Below are positions 11,365 to 21,520 of a DNA stretch of 64,000 bases, one piece after another; position 1 is the first letter of the stretch, and each line of letters opens with the position of its first letter. The stretch comes from Rhizobium sp. 32-5/1 (GTDB lineage: Bacteria; Pseudomonadota; Alphaproteobacteria; Rhizobiales; Rhizobiaceae), in the NCBI RefSeq assembly GCF_029537235.1, contig NZ_CP120638.1, positions 3,908,501 to 3,972,500 of the forward strand. The letters are read 5' to 3'. The notes below the pieces were generated by a model, which ran no database searches, was not told the DNA's origin, and saw only the letters and a program-made list of their open reading frames with translations. Position numbers and translations under genes: made by a program.

Positions 11365-12049
11365 ATGGTCAATAAGTTGTCTGCTGAGTTTCTGGGTACG
11401 TTCTGGCTGGTTTTGGGGGATGCGGCAGTGCGGTGCTGGCTGCTGCGTTTCCGGAGGTCGGAATCGGCCTTATGGGTGTGTCGTTTGCCTTCGGATTGAC
11501 GGTACTGACAATGGCCTATGCCGTGGGCGGCGTCTCCGGCGGGCATTTCAATCCTGCCGTTTCCGTAGGGCTTTTCGCAGCGGGCAAATTTCCGGCGTCT
11601 TCTCTCATTCCCTATGTCCTGGCCCAGCTTGCCGGTGCGATCGCTGCTGCGGCGGCGCTCTACGTCGTGGCGAGCGGCAAGGCCGACTTCCAGCTCGGGG
11701 GTTTGCCGCCAATGGCTATGGCGAGCATTCGCCGGGCGGTTACGGGTTGATGTCCGCACTTCTCATCGAGGTGCTGCTGACGGCGTTTTTCCTGTTTATC
11801 ATCCTTGGCTCAACACATGGCCGCGTTCCCACGGGTTTCGCACCGATCGCCATCGGTCTTGCCCTGACGTTGATCCACCTGATTTCCATCCCGGTCACTA
11901 ACACTTCGGTCAACCCGGCCCGCTCGACGGGGCAGGCCCTGTTCGTTGGCGGATGGGCCCTGCAGCAACTCTGGTTGTTCTGGCTGGCGCCGATCGCCGG
12001 AGCGGTCATTGGTGCCATTGCCTGGAAGGCGGTCGGCGAAAAGGATTGA
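11365..12049 (+). CDS. aqpZ: Aquaporin Z-type water channel, broken by two -1 frameshifts
   Basis: MIP-family water channel of the inner membrane. Both signature NPA boxes are visible: G-G-H-F-N-P-A-V-S near 11541-11570 and N-T-S-V-N-P-A-R-S near 11900-11930. Hydrophobic segments lie in the usual 6-helix plus 2 half-helix order. The start ATG 11365 follows a GGGGG run. The gene is read in three frames: one base is missing in the G run at 11415-11420 (expected [12 protein letters not shown]) and one at 11697-11705 (expected [13 protein letters not shown]). Restored length is 228 residues, the family norm. It is framed by terminators on both sides, so it is probably its own transcription unit inside the dcw cluster. 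Confidence 0.9.
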
Positions 12050-12094
12050 TGCTCCGGCCATCTCGCCGGCAAAGACAGGTGCTTGTCAAAGAAG

Positions 12095-12136
12095 AAGGTC
12101 CCGCACAGCTAGCGCCGTGCGGGACCTTCGCGTTTT
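12095..12136 (+). terminator. Intrinsic terminator after aqpZ
   Basis: AAGGTCCCGCAC (12095-12106) pairs with GTGCGGGACCTT (12117-12128), a perfect 12-bp stem with a 10-base loop, followed by CGCGTTTT. Confidence 0.85.
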
Positions 12137-12387
12137 GTCCGCCTGTCCGTCGTATTCTGTTGCGTGAAAGATAACTCTCTGATTCTAAGCCATGAATCTC
12201 CGGTAGATCGGTGATTCGAGCGCAAATTTTTTTACGCTGATGCCGTAGCGGTTAACCAAAGTAAACGGTTCATTAACCATAATGCGGCTCTATGGAGAGC
12301 GTGGATGGCAGCGCTGACTCGGGGTTACGAGGCGGCCAGCCAGACGCAAGCGAAATTTGTAAGGGTAGCGTATTGTCGGGGGTTTTT
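12137..12387 (+). promoter_or_regulatory. Regulatory region of ddl-ftsQ-ftsA with TTAACC motifs and GANTC sites
   Basis: No gene is seen here. Three GANTC sites (the methylation target of CcrM) lie within 37 bases at 12181-12185, 12194-12198 and 12213-12217. TTAACCAA (12252-12259) and TTAACCAT (12273-12280) resemble half-sites of the alphaproteobacterial cell-cycle regulator CtrA. This matches the known cell-cycle control of ftsQA in related bacteria, but binding is inferred. The frame of ddl is open back to 12292 without a good start there. Confidence 0.5.
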
Positions 12388-13314
12388 ATGAGCAGCAAGC
12401 ATGTGGCTGTCCTGATGGGCGGATTTTCCTCGGAGCGACCGGTCAGCCTGTCGTCCGGGACCGCCTGCGCGGATACGCTGGAAGCGGAAGGTTTCCGGGT
12501 TAGTCGCATCGATGTGGATCGCAACGTTGCGTCCGTGCTTGCAGAACTGCGCCCCGATGTCGTCTTCAATGCGTTGCACGGCCCCTTCGGCGAAGATGGT
12601 ACGATCCAGGGCATCCTCGAATATCTCGAAATTCCCTATACTCATTCCGGCGTGCTGGCCTCGGCGCTCGCAATGGACAAGGCGCAGGCGAAGCATGTGG
12701 CCGCGGCTGCCGGTATTCCGGTCGCCGATGCGCGGATCATGGATCGTCGCGATTTTACCTCCGAGCATCCGATGAAGCCGCCTTATGTGGTCAAGCCGGT
12801 GTCAGAGGGGTCGAGCTTCGGTGTTGTCATCGTCAAGGAATACCAGTCGCACGCACCCCAGATATTGACCTCCAGTGAGTGGCGTTATGGCTACCGCGTG
12901 ATGGTCGAGCGTTATGTCCACGGGCGGGAGCTGACCTGCGGCGTCATGGGCGATACGGCACTTGGCGTGACAGAGATCATCCCGCAGGGGCATTCCTTCT
13001 ACGATTATGATTCGAAGTATGTGAAAGGCGGTTCGAAACACGTCATTCCAGCAAATATTTCACCAAATATTTACCAAAAAATACAAACACTCGCGGTCAA
13101 GGCGCATCAGGCGATCGGCTGCCGCGGCGTGAGTCGCTCCGACTTCCGCTATGACGACCGTTTCTCGGAAGATGGAGAACTCATCTGGCTGGAGGTCAAC
13201 ACTCAGCCGGGCATGACTCCGACCTCCTTGGTGCCCGAAATGGCCGTTCATGCCGGCCATACGTTTGGTGAATTCCTCAAGTGGATCGTGGAGGACGCGT
13301 CGTGTTTGCGTTAA
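12388..13314 (+). CDS. ddlB: D-alanine-D-alanine ligase
   Basis: Cytoplasmic ATP-grasp ligase that makes the D-Ala-D-Ala dipeptide used by MurF. Visible motifs are the serine loop [15 protein letters not shown], the R-S-D-F-R segment and the metal and product site [16 protein letters not shown] 12388 is chosen over the upstream in-frame codons because it gives [12 protein letters not shown] and has CGGGGG at 12377-12382. It makes 308 residues, a normal length and uninterrupted. Its 3' end overlaps the ftsQ start by 13 bases. Confidence 0.95.
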   Translation: MSSKHVAVLMGGFSSERPVSLSSGTACADTLEAEGFRVSRIDVDRNVASVLAELRPDVVFNALHGPFGEDGTIQGILEYLEIPYTHSGVLASALAMDKAQAKHVAAAAGIPVADARIMDRRDFTSEHPMKPPYVVKPVSEGSSFGVVIVKEYQSHAPQILTSSEWRYGYRVMVERYVHGRELTCGVMGDTALGVTEIIPQGHSFYDYDSKYVKGGSKHVIPANISPNIYQKIQTLAVKAHQAIGCRGVSRSDFRYDDRFSEDGELIWLEVNTQPGMTPTSLVPEMAVHAGHTFGEFLKWIVEDASCLR

Positions 13315-14249
13315 GGGGCAGAAAGTCCAAAAGGCTGCGCGCATCCTTCGAGCGCGAGAATGTCGATCTCGACGGGCAGTTCGTGCTGCCGCGTCCGCTG
13401 CGCCGCGTCTTTCGCCTTTTCATGAGCCTCGGTACCGGCCGCATCCATTTTGCGCCGCATACCGGCTCGGTCGCGGCTGTGGCGTTTCTCGCTGCAACCG
13501 GTTTTTACGGCATGTCGCTCGGCGGCCATTCCCAGAATTTCGCGCAGACGACGACGTCGGCGGCGGGTTTCGCCATCGAGGACGTCAAGGTCTCCGGTAA
13601 CGACCAGACGTCTGAAATCGACATCCTGCAGCAACTCGGCCTTGATGGTGCGACATCGCTCGTCGCGCTTGATATCGGTGAAGCGCGCAAGCTGATCAGC
13701 GAAATGCCCTGGGTCGAGGATGTTGCCGTACGCAAGGTCTATCCCGGGACGATCGAGGTCAATCTGACGGAGCGCAAGGCCTTTGCCATATGGCAGCACG
13801 GGTCCGACCTGTCGCTCATCGAAAAAAGCGGCAGCGTGATTGCGCCGCTGCGCGACAACAAGTTTTCCAGCCTGCCGCTGTTCGTCGGCCGTGATGCCGA
13901 AACTGCAGCGGCCACCTTCTACGAGCGCTTCAGCGACTGGCCCGAAATTCGCGACCGGGTGAAAGCCTATGTCCGCGTCGCCGGCCGTCGCTGGGATCTG
14001 ATGCTTGACAACGGCATCACCATCAAGTTGCCGGAGCAGGACCTTGAGCGCGCCATGCAGGTGCTGTCAACCATGGAAGAGGGGCATCAGCTTCTGGAAC
14101 GTGACATTGCCGCCGTGGATTTAAGGCTTGAGGATCGCACCACTGTCCAGTTGACCCCGGAAGCCGTGGAGCGCCGGACCCTCGTTCTGGAGGCGCGCAC
14201 CAAGGCTCTGAAGAAGCAGGAAAAGATCGACGTGGAGAAACGGATATGA
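13302..14249 (+). CDS. ftsQ: FtsQ, divisome protein with POTRA domain
   Basis: Bitopic inner-membrane protein that links early and late divisome components. It has a basic cytoplasmic N-terminus, one membrane segment (about residues 45-65, rich in A, V and F), then a periplasmic POTRA domain starting at [10 protein letters not shown] and the FtsQ/DivIB domain with [14 protein letters not shown] 13302 is preferred because GGAGG at 13290-13294 lies 7 bases upstream; the frame also contains GTG at 13281. It makes 315 residues. It overlaps ddl upstream and ftsA downstream (ATGA), so the three genes are translationally coupled. Confidence 0.93.
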   Translation: MFALRGRKSKRLRASFERENVDLDGQFVLPRPLRRVFRLFMSLGTGRIHFAPHTGSVAAVAFLAATGFYGMSLGGHSQNFAQTTTSAAGFAIEDVKVSGNDQTSEIDILQQLGLDGATSLVALDIGEARKLISEMPWVEDVAVRKVYPGTIEVNLTERKAFAIWQHGSDLSLIEKSGSVIAPLRDNKFSSLPLFVGRDAETAAATFYERFSDWPEIRDRVKAYVRVAGRRWDLMLDNGITIKLPEQDLERAMQVLSTMEEGHQLLERDIAAVDLRLEDRTTVQLTPEAVERRTLVLEARTKALKKQEKIDVEKRI

Positions 14250-15637
14250 GCCTGTTCGGTTCGTCGCATTTCGGTCTGCCTCGCCTGAAGCCGCTGTCTT
14301 CCAAGCGCTCGCACGTCGTGTCCGTGCTCGATATCGGCTCGACCAAGGTCGTCTGCATGATCGGCCGGCTGACGCCGCGCGGCGAGAGCCAGATCCTGCC
14401 GGGTCGCACCCATTCGATCGAGGTTATCGGCATCGGCCACCACAAGTCGCGCGGCATGAAGAACGGCGTCATTGCCGATCTCGATGCCTGCGAGAGCGTT
14501 GTTCGCCTGGCGGTCGATGCCGCTGAGCGCATGGCCGGCCTCACCATCGACAGCCTGATCGTCAATATTTCCGCCGGCCGTCTGCAGAGCGACATTTATA
14601 CCGCGACCATTGATCTCGGTGGTCAGGAAGTCGATGCGGCTGACCTCAAGAGGGTTCTTTCCGCTGCCGGCCAACAGTCGCTTCGCCAGGATCGCGTCAT
14701 CCTGCATTCGCTGCCGACAGGCTTTTCGCTGGATGGCGAGCGCGGCATCCGCGATCCGCTGGCGATGTTCGGCGACGTGCTGGGCGTCGACATGCACGTG
14801 CTGACGGCCGAACGCGCTGCGCTCAAGAACCTCGAGCTTTGCATCAACCGGGCGCATCTCTCGGTCGAAGGCATTGTGGCGACACCCTATGCCAGCGGCC
14901 TTGCGGCACTCGTCGATGATGAGGTCGAACTGGGCTGTGCAGCGATCGACATGGGCGGTGGCACCACGACGATTTCCGTCTTCGCCGAAGGCAAGCTCGT
15001 GCATGCCGATGCGGTCTCGCTCGGCGGCCACCACGTCACCACGGATTTGGCGCGCGGTCTTTCGACCCGCATCGAGGATGCGGAGCGTCTCAAGGTCGTG
15101 CATGGCTCGGCCCTGCCGAACAGCACCGACGAGCGCGACATCGTTTCGGTTCCGCCGATCGGCGAGGACGACCGCGACCAGCCGACGCATGTGCCGCGGG
15201 CGCTTGTCTCGCGCATCGTGCGGGCCCGCATCGAGGAGACCCTCGAACTCATTCGCGACCGAATCCAGCGCTCGGGCTTCAGCCCGATCGTGGGCAAGCG
15301 CATCGTGCTCACCGGCGGCGCCAGCCAGTTGACGGGCCTGCCGGAAGCAGCCCGCCGCATCCTGGCGCGCAACGTGCGCATCGGCCGTCCGCTCGGCGTC
15401 TCCGGATTGCCGGCGGCGGCCAAGGGCCCGGCCTTTTCGACGGCCGTCGGTCTGATGATCTATCCGCAGGTCGCGGAGATGGAAACCCATGCGGCGCAGG
15501 GCGGCCTGCTCTCGTCGCTGGCAGGAAACAACAGCCGGATCGCCCGTATGGGCCAATGGCTGAAGGAAAGTTTTGAGACTTGTGATCGCGAAAGAACAGG
15601 AAACTTTCGCGATCGCTGGAAATCTGAAGAGTTTTAG
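14246..15637 (+). CDS. ftsA: FtsA, actin-like membrane tether of FtsZ
   Basis: Actin-fold ATPase that anchors FtsZ to the membrane and recruits the late divisome. The phosphate-1 loop D-I-G-S-T-K-V is near residue 28, phosphate-2 D-M-G-G-G-T-T-T-I near residue 235, and the adenosine loop G-G-A-S-Q-L-T-G near residue 355. The likely amphipathic membrane helix M-G-Q-W-L-K-E-S-F ends at residue 443. As written, 20 more residues follow. If the T run after K-E-S (TTTT near 15571) had one more T, a stop would fall directly after F, at the length I recall for rhizobial FtsA. So the C-terminal 20 residues may be an error. Confidence 0.95.
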   Translation: MSLFGSSHFGLPRLKPLSSKRSHVVSVLDIGSTKVVCMIGRLTPRGESQILPGRTHSIEVIGIGHHKSRGMKNGVIADLDACESVVRLAVDAAERMAGLTIDSLIVNISAGRLQSDIYTATIDLGGQEVDAADLKRVLSAAGQQSLRQDRVILHSLPTGFSLDGERGIRDPLAMFGDVLGVDMHVLTAERAALKNLELCINRAHLSVEGIVATPYASGLAALVDDEVELGCAAIDMGGGTTTISVFAEGKLVHADAVSLGGHHVTTDLARGLSTRIEDAERLKVVHGSALPNSTDERDIVSVPPIGEDDRDQPTHVPRALVSRIVRARIEETLELIRDRIQRSGFSPIVGKRIVLTGGASQLTGLPEAARRILARNVRIGRPLGVSGLPAAAKGPAFSTAVGLMIYPQVAEMETHAAQGGLLSSLAGNNSRIARMGQWLKESFETCDRERTGNFRDRWKSEEF

Positions 15638-15688
15638 AGATTTGGCCGGCTCGGCAAGGCGGCCAGAAACCAGGAAGGAACGGGTACT

Positions 15689-17494
15689 ATGACGATCAAT
15701 TTGCAAAAGCCGGACATCACCGAGCTGAAGCCGCGCATTACCGTGTTCGGTGTCGGCGGCGGCGGCGGCAACGCTGTCAACAACATGATCACCGCAGGTC
15801 TCCAGGGCGTCGATTTCGTCGTCGCCAACACGGACGCCCAGGCGCTGACCATGACCAAGGCAGAACGCATCATCCAGATGGGCGTTGCTGTCACCGAAGG
15901 CCTCGGCGCCGGTTCGCAGCCGGAAGTCGGCCGCGCGGCTGCTGAAGAGTGCATCGATGAGATCATCGATCACCTCAACGGCACGCACATGTGCTTCGTC
16001 ACCGCCGGCATGGGCGGCGGCACCGGTACCGGTGCTGCTCCTGTCGTCGCCCAGGCGGCCCGCAACAAGGGCATCCTGACCGTCGGCGTGGTCACCAAGC
16101 CGTTCCACTTCGAAGGCCAGCGCCGCATGCGCCTTGCCGATATGGGCATCTCCGAGCTGCAGAAGTCGGTTGATACCCTCATCGTCATCCCGAACCAGAA
16201 CCTGTTCCGGATCGCCAATGACAAGACCACGTTTGCCGACGCCTTTGCGATGGCCGACCAGGTCCTCTACTCCGGTGTTGCCTGCATCACCGACCTGATG
16301 GTCAAGGAAGGCCTGATCAACCTCGACTTCGCGGACGTTCGTTCCGTGATGCGCGAGATGGGCCGCGCCATGATGGGCACCGGCGAAGCCTCCGGCGAAG
16401 GCCGCGCAATGGCCGCCGCCGAAGCTGCGATCGCCAACCCGCTGCTTGATGAAACCTCGATGAAGGGTGCCCAGGGCCTCCTGATCTCGATCACCGGTGG
16501 CCGCGACCTCACGCTGTTCGAAGTCGACGAAGCTGCGACCCGCATCCGTGAGGAAGTGGATCCGGATGCGAACATCATCCTGGGTGCGACCTTCGATGAA
16601 GAACTGGAAGGCCTGATCCGCGTGTCGGTCGTCGCCACGGGTATCGACCGCACAGCCGCGGAGGTGGCCGACAGGAATGCCAGCTTTCGCCCGGTAGCCA
16701 AGCCGATTATTCGCCCGTCCATCGCCATCCCGGCTGCCCAGCCGCAGACCGTTGCCGTCCAGCAGCCGGCCCCGGCCCAGGTCGCCGTACAGCCGGCCCC
16801 GGTTGCTCAGCAGCCGGCAAGCCAGTCGGTTTCGCAGGCCGACGCGATTGCGGAAGCCATCCGTCAGGCGGAACTGGAACGCGAGTTGTTCCTGTCGATG
16901 CCACGCGGTGGTGCGGCCCCGGTCCACCAGGCATCTGTCCAGCAGATGCCGGCACAGCCAGCCCAGGACGATTTCCGTCCGCAGAGCAAGCTGTTCGGTG
17001 GCTCGAGCCCGGCAGAGCAGCCGGTCGCCCAGGCGACCGTACCTGTTCAGCGTGCCGTCGAAAGCCCGATCGCCCAGGCTCCGCAGCCTGTTACTGCCGT
17101 CCGTCAGGAGCCGATCGCACCGGTCATCCGTCAGCAGGCCGAACAGGTTCGTATGCCCAAGGTGGAAGACTTTCCGCCGCTGGTGAAGGCCGAAGTCGAT
17201 CACCGCGCCCAGCCTGCAGCCGTGCCGCAGGAAGAACGCGGTCCGATGGGCCTTCTGAAGCGCATCACCAATTCTCTGGGTCGTCGTGACGAGGAAGACC
17301 ATAACGTCACGGCAGACATGACTGCGGCCGCGCCGAGCGCCGCGTCCCAGCAGCGCCGTCCGCTGTCGCCGGAAGCGAGCCTTTATGCGCCGCGCCGGGG
17401 CCAGCTCGACGATCATGGTCGCGTGACTCCGTCTCGCGCCCAGGATGACGACCAGCTCGAGATCCCGGCGTTCCTGCGCCGTCAGTCGAGCTGA
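15689..17494 (+). CDS. ftsZ: FtsZ, tubulin-like division GTPase with long linker
   Basis: Forms the Z ring. The N-terminal [10 protein letters not shown] motif, the tubulin signature [10 protein letters not shown] (about residue 110) and the T7 loop are all present in the first 320 residues. About 265 Q-, P- and A-rich, probably disordered linker residues follow, and then the conserved C-terminal peptide L-E-I-P-A-F-L-R-R that binds FtsA. It makes 601 residues, much longer than E. coli FtsZ (383) but usual for rhizobial FtsZ1. AGGAAGG at 15671-15677 precedes ATG 15689. A terminator follows. Confidence 0.98.
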   Translation: MTINLQKPDITELKPRITVFGVGGGGGNAVNNMITAGLQGVDFVVANTDAQALTMTKAERIIQMGVAVTEGLGAGSQPEVGRAAAEECIDEIIDHLNGTHMCFVTAGMGGGTGTGAAPVVAQAARNKGILTVGVVTKPFHFEGQRRMRLADMGISELQKSVDTLIVIPNQNLFRIANDKTTFADAFAMADQVLYSGVACITDLMVKEGLINLDFADVRSVMREMGRAMMGTGEASGEGRAMAAAEAAIANPLLDETSMKGAQGLLISITGGRDLTLFEVDEAATRIREEVDPDANIILGATFDEELEGLIRVSVVATGIDRTAAEVADRNASFRPVAKPIIRPSIAIPAAQPQTVAVQQPAPAQVAVQPAPVAQQPASQSVSQADAIAEAIRQAELERELFLSMPRGGAAPVHQASVQQMPAQPAQDDFRPQSKLFGGSSPAEQPVAQATVPVQRAVESPIAQAPQPVTAVRQEPIAPVIRQQAEQVRMPKVEDFPPLVKAEVDHRAQPAAVPQEERGPMGLLKRITNSLGRRDEEDHNVTADMTAAAPSAASQQRRPLSPEASLYAPRRGQLDDHGRVTPSRAQDDDQLEIPAFLRRQSS

Positions 17495-17520
17495 GATTTT
17501 ACCCGCCTTCTACCTTGCCG

Positions 17521-17552
17521 AAATGCCCGGGATAAAACCCGGGCATTTTTCA
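17521..17552 (+). terminator. Intrinsic terminator after ftsZ
   Basis: AAATGCCCGGG (17521-17531) and CCCGGGCATTT (17538-17548) form a perfect 11-bp stem with an ATAAAA loop, followed by a T-rich stretch. It marks the end of the dcw cluster. Confidence 0.9.
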
Positions 17553-17813
17553 TTTTATCACGGCTTATCAATGGGCTGCCAAAGTTTTTGTGCAGCGTAA
17601 CAAACCGAAAGAAACAGTGATTTGGAATGACGGCGCCCTGCAATTATCTTGCAGCCTGGGACTGACGGGGCAGCATGCGATTCTGACACATCGCCGACGT
17701 TCAAGTTTGACGGATAACGCGACGGGATTGTCGCGATCCGAAGGTGGTCGTTTTGCCGCCCGTCAAGGGTCCAAAAATATGTGGCAGCAGATGCCAACTG
17801 ATAGTGAAAGTGA
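17553..17813 (+). other. Intergenic leader between ftsZ and lpxC
   Basis: A 261-base region without a convincing gene. A 75-codon open frame (17590-17817) overlaps the lpxC start but has no recognisable content or good ribosome binding site. The lpxC promoter should be here; I see no site I can name. Confidence 0.4.
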
Positions 17814-18782
17814 ATGAGCATGGGACTTGGTGTTGGACTGCTGGGGTTTCAGACGACGATTGCAAATGCAGTAACGCTCAGCGGAACGGGCGTTCATTCC
17901 GGCTCCGAGGTGGCGATCACCTTCCATCCGGCCGATGCCGATAGCGGCATCGTCTTCCAGCGGGTCGTCGACGAGACCGTCATCAGCGAATACAAGGCCG
18001 TGTCTTCTCAGGTCGGCAATACCGATCTGTGCACAGTGCTCGGCTTTTCGCCCGCGACCTCGATTGCCACGATCGAGCATGTCATGGCTGCGATCTATGC
18101 GCTTGGCCTCGATAATCTCTTGGTCGAAGTGCACGGCGCTGAAATGCCGATCATGGACGGAAGCTCCGAGCCCTTCATCGAGGCGATCGAGCAGAGCGGC
18201 ATCAAGGCGCTGGCCGTCAAGCGCCGCTATATCCGCATCATCAAGCCGGTCCGCATCGAATCGGGTGCCTCCTGGTCGGAATTCGTGCCCTATGACGGCA
18301 TGCGCTTCGAGGTGGAGATCGATTTCGATTGCCCGCTGATCGGCCGGCAGTCCTGGAAGGGCGATATGACGCCGTCCGTCTTCAAGAAGGAGCTTTCGCG
18401 CGCCCGGACCTTCGGCTTCATGCGCGATGTCGAGCGGCTCTGGGCATCCGGTCATGCGCTGGGGTCGTCGCTGGAAAATTCCGTGGTGATCTCCGATGAC
18501 AATACGGTCATCAATGTCGAAGGCCTGCGCTACGCCAAGGACGAGTTCGTTCGCCACAAGACGCTGGACGCCGTTGGCGACCTTGCCTTGGCCGGCGCGC
18601 CGTTCATCGGCTGCTACCGCTCCTATCGCGGTGGCCACAAGATGAACTCCCATGCGCTAAAGGCGCTTTTGAGTGATCGCAGCGCCTATGAGGTTGTCGA
18701 AACGGCAACGCCGCGCCAGCGTGTCGGTGCCCGCGATGTCGTCGCCATTCACGCGCCGGAATTCGCACCCTGGTCGGCATGA
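17814..18782 (+). CDS. lpxC: UDP-3-O-acyl-GlcNAc deacetylase (lipid A synthesis)
   Basis: Zinc enzyme for the committed step of lipid A synthesis in the cytoplasm. Visible motifs are L-S-G-T-G-V-H-S-G near the N-terminus, T-I-E-H-V-M-A-A (zinc ligand His), the M-D-G-S-S-E-P-F region, and H-K-T-L-D-A-V-G-D-L-A (zinc ligands His and Asp). It makes 322 residues. It follows ftsZ and precedes bamD, the common order in alphaproteobacteria. The upstream ribosome binding site is weak. A terminator follows the stop. Confidence 0.96.
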   Translation: MSMGLGVGLLGFQTTIANAVTLSGTGVHSGSEVAITFHPADADSGIVFQRVVDETVISEYKAVSSQVGNTDLCTVLGFSPATSIATIEHVMAAIYALGLDNLLVEVHGAEMPIMDGSSEPFIEAIEQSGIKALAVKRRYIRIIKPVRIESGASWSEFVPYDGMRFEVEIDFDCPLIGRQSWKGDMTPSVFKKELSRARTFGFMRDVERLWASGHALGSSLENSVVISDDNTVINVEGLRYAKDEFVRHKTLDAVGDLALAGAPFIGCYRSYRGGHKMNSHALKALLSDRSAYEVVETATPRQRVGARDVVAIHAPEFAPWSA

Positions 18783-18810
18783 GCCTGTTTGCACAGTAGT
18801 TTATGGGACG

Positions 18811-18834
18811 AGCCGGTCTTTTGGCCGGCTTTTT
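18811..18834 (+). terminator. Intrinsic terminator after lpxC
   Basis: AGCCGGTC and GGCCGGCT form an 8-bp stem (one G-U pair) around a TTTT loop, followed by TTTT (18831-18834). Confidence 0.85.
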
Positions 18835-18984
18835 CGTGATCAACCTGCCACAAAATTGCGTTAATCCATCCGCATGACGTTGCGGTCTTGTTGCATCTTG
18901 CACTAAAACGCGGTTGATAAGCGACGTTAGCGTTACTGACGCACGATTTGGGATTGTCTTATGGTATTTGCAGGTTCCGTCGAT

Positions 18985-19827
18985 ATGAAAAAACAGCGCG
19001 CGTTCTGTTGGTTACGCTTGCTGCCTGCACGGCCAGTGTGCTCGTCACCGGTTGCCAGAACGACCCGGACATCGACATCACCAAGCTAACGGTCGAGACC
19101 GATCCGCCGGAGGTCCTCTACAATCAGGGACTTGCAAACCTCAGTGCGGGCAAGACGACGGAAGCGGGCCGCAAGTTTGACGCGATCGACAAGCAGCATC
19201 CCTTTTCCGAATATGCGCGCAAGGCGCTGGTGATGAATGCCTTCGTTAGCTATCGCCAGGGTCAGAATTCCGAGGCAATAACGGCTGCCAGTCGCTACCT
19301 CAATCTCTATCCGCAGTCGGAAGACGCGGCCTATGCGCAATATATCATCGGCCTTGCCTATTCCCGCCAGATTCCCGGCGTGACGCAGGACCAGCGCCCG
19401 GCGGTGAAGACCATCGAGGCGATGCAGGCTGTGGTCGATAACTATCCCGATTCTGGAATATGTCGAGGACGCGCAGGCGAAGATCCGCTTTGCCCGCGAC
19501 CAGCTTTCCGGCAAGGAAATGCAGGTCGGTCGCTACTATCTGGAACGCAAGGAATATCTTGCGGCGCTGACGCGTTTCCGCACCGTCGTCGAGACCTATC
19601 CGAACACCAACCAGGTCGAGGAAGCGCTCGCCCGCCTGGTCGAGACCTATTATGCTATGGGCATCGTCAGCGAGGCGCAGACGGCTGCCGCCGTGCTGGG
19701 GCACAACTATCCGGACAGCCAGTGGTACGCCGACAGCTACAAGCTTTTGCAGACCGGTGGTCTGGAACCGCGTGAAAACAACGGTTCCTGGATTTCACGC
19801 GCCGGCAAGAAGCTGCTGGGCGCCTGA
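18985..19827 (+). CDS. bamD: BamD outer-membrane assembly lipoprotein, broken by two frameshifts
   Basis: Lipoprotein of the BAM complex, which inserts beta-barrel proteins into the outer membrane. A signal peptide is followed by the lipobox V-T-G-C and then TPR-like repeats. ATG 18985 is followed by six A residues; with seven the protein would start [12 protein letters not shown] and continue in the main frame. A second break at 19452-19458 carries one extra base: removing the T before GGAATATG restores [15 protein letters not shown]. Restored length is 280 residues. bamD is essential in most Gram-negatives, so sequence errors are the likely cause. Confidence 0.92.
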
Positions 19828-19847
19828 CCTCAAGAGATTAAGAACGC

Positions 19848-21520
19848 ATGCTGGCACAGCTCTCGATCCGCGATATCGTCCTGATCGAACGGCTTGATCT
19901 TTCCTTCGAGGCCGGCCTTTCCGTGCTCACAGGTGAAACCGGTGCCGGCAAGTCCATCCTGCTCGACAGCCTGTCGCTGGCGCTGGGTGGCCGCGGCGAT
20001 GGCTCGCTGGTGCGCCACGGTTCCGACAAGGGGCAGGTGACGGCGGTCTTTGACGTGCCGATGAGCCATGCCGCCCGGCTGCTCGTCCGTGAAAACGGTA
20101 TCGATGATGACGGCGAACTGATTTTTCGCCGTGTGCAGTCTGCTGATGGTCGCACCCGCGCCTATGTCAACGACCAGCCTGTCTCCGTGCAACTGATGCG
20201 CCAGGCCGGCCAACTTCTGGTCGAGATCCACGGTCAGCACGATGATCGCGCGCTTGTTGATACCGATGCCCACCGCACGCTTCTTGATGCCTTTGGCGGA
20301 CTGACCGAGGAGGCGCTGGCCGTTGCCGGGCTCTATCGGACGTGGCGCGAGGCCGAGCGCACGCTGAAAAAGCACCGGGATAAGGTCGAGGCCGCCGCGC
20401 GCGAAGCCGATTATCTTCGTTCCTCCGTCGAGGAACTGGAAATTCTGTCGCCGCAGGATGGCGAGGAGGACGCCCTTGCCGAACGCCGCTCGCGCATGAT
20501 GAAGGCCGAGCGCATCGCCGTCGATATCAATGAGGCGAGCGAATTCCTCAATGGCAATGCGTCGCCCGTGCCGCTGATCGCCTCGTTGGTCCGCCGTCTG
20601 GAGCGCAAGAGCCACGAGGCGCCGGGCCTTTGGAGGAAACCGTCGAGCGGCTGGATACGGCGCTCAACCATTTGTCGGACGCGCAGATGGCCGTGGAAGC
20701 CGCCCTGCGCAAGACGGAATACGACCCGAAGGAACTGGAGCGGGTCGAGGAACGGCTGTTTGCGCTGCGTGCCGCCGCCCGCAAATATTCGGTTCCGGTG
20801 ACCGAGCTTCCGGCCCTTGCGGTGCGGATGATTTCCGATCTGGCCGATCTCGATGCGGGCGAGGAGAAGCTGAAGCAGTTGCAGCAACAACTGGGCCTCA
20901 CCAAGGCTGCCTTCGATGCCGCAGCCTCCAGCCTGTCAGCGAAACGCCACAACACGGCCGACGCACTGTCCGAAGCCGTCATGGCGGAACTGCCGGCGCT
21001 GAAGCTTGAGCGTGCGCGTTTCATGGCGCAGGTTACGACCGGCCCGGATGCGGCAAGCGCCGACGGCATCGATATCGTCGAGTTCCATGTTCAGACAAAC
21101 CCCGGCACGCGGCCGGGCCCCATCATGAAGGTCGCCTCCGGCGGCGAACTGTCGCGTTTTCTCTTGGCGCTCAAGGTGGCGCTGGCCGACCGCGGCTCGG
21201 CGCCGACGCTGGTCTTCGATGAAATCGACACCGGTGTCGGCGGGGCGGTTGCCGATGCCATCGGCCAGCGGCTGAAGCGTTTGTCCGCGACGGTGCAGGT
21301 TCTCTCGGTCACCCATGCGCCGCAGGTCGCTGCCCGCGCCGCCACGCATCTGCTGATCTCCAAGGGGCCGACATCGGAAAAATCCGAAACCATCTCCACC
21401 CGCGTCGCCCGCATGGACGACAAGGCGCGCACGGAAGAAATCGCCCGCATGCTCGCCGGCGCGTCGGTGACGGAAGAGGCGAGGGCGGCTGCAACCCGCC
21501 TGCTGGCGGGAAATGGCTAG
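19848..21520 (+). CDS. recN: RecN, SMC-like DNA repair ATPase, broken by a -1 frameshift
   Basis: Cytoplasmic SMC-family protein for double-strand break repair. Walker A G-E-T-G-A-G-K-S is near residue 31. The coiled-coil region spans about 150-380, and the signature S-G-G-E-L-S-R-F and Walker B V-F-D-E-I-D-T-G are near the C-terminus. The frame breaks at 20625-20634: one added T or C after C-C-G-G-G-C gives P-G-L-L-E-E-T-V-E-R-L-D. Restored length is 557 residues, normal for RecN. It starts 20 bases after bamD, and its stop overlaps the stop of a convergent gene by 4 bases. Confidence 0.93.

Noticed and set aside
14087..17416. An 1109-codon minus-strand frame opposite ftsA and ftsZ
   Set aside because: It is the mirror frame of two certain genes with biased codon use; its translation is H/R/D-rich and has no domain.
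17590..17817. Possible 75-residue gene between ftsZ and lpxC
   Set aside because: No ribosome binding site, no recognisable content and overlap with the lpxC start.
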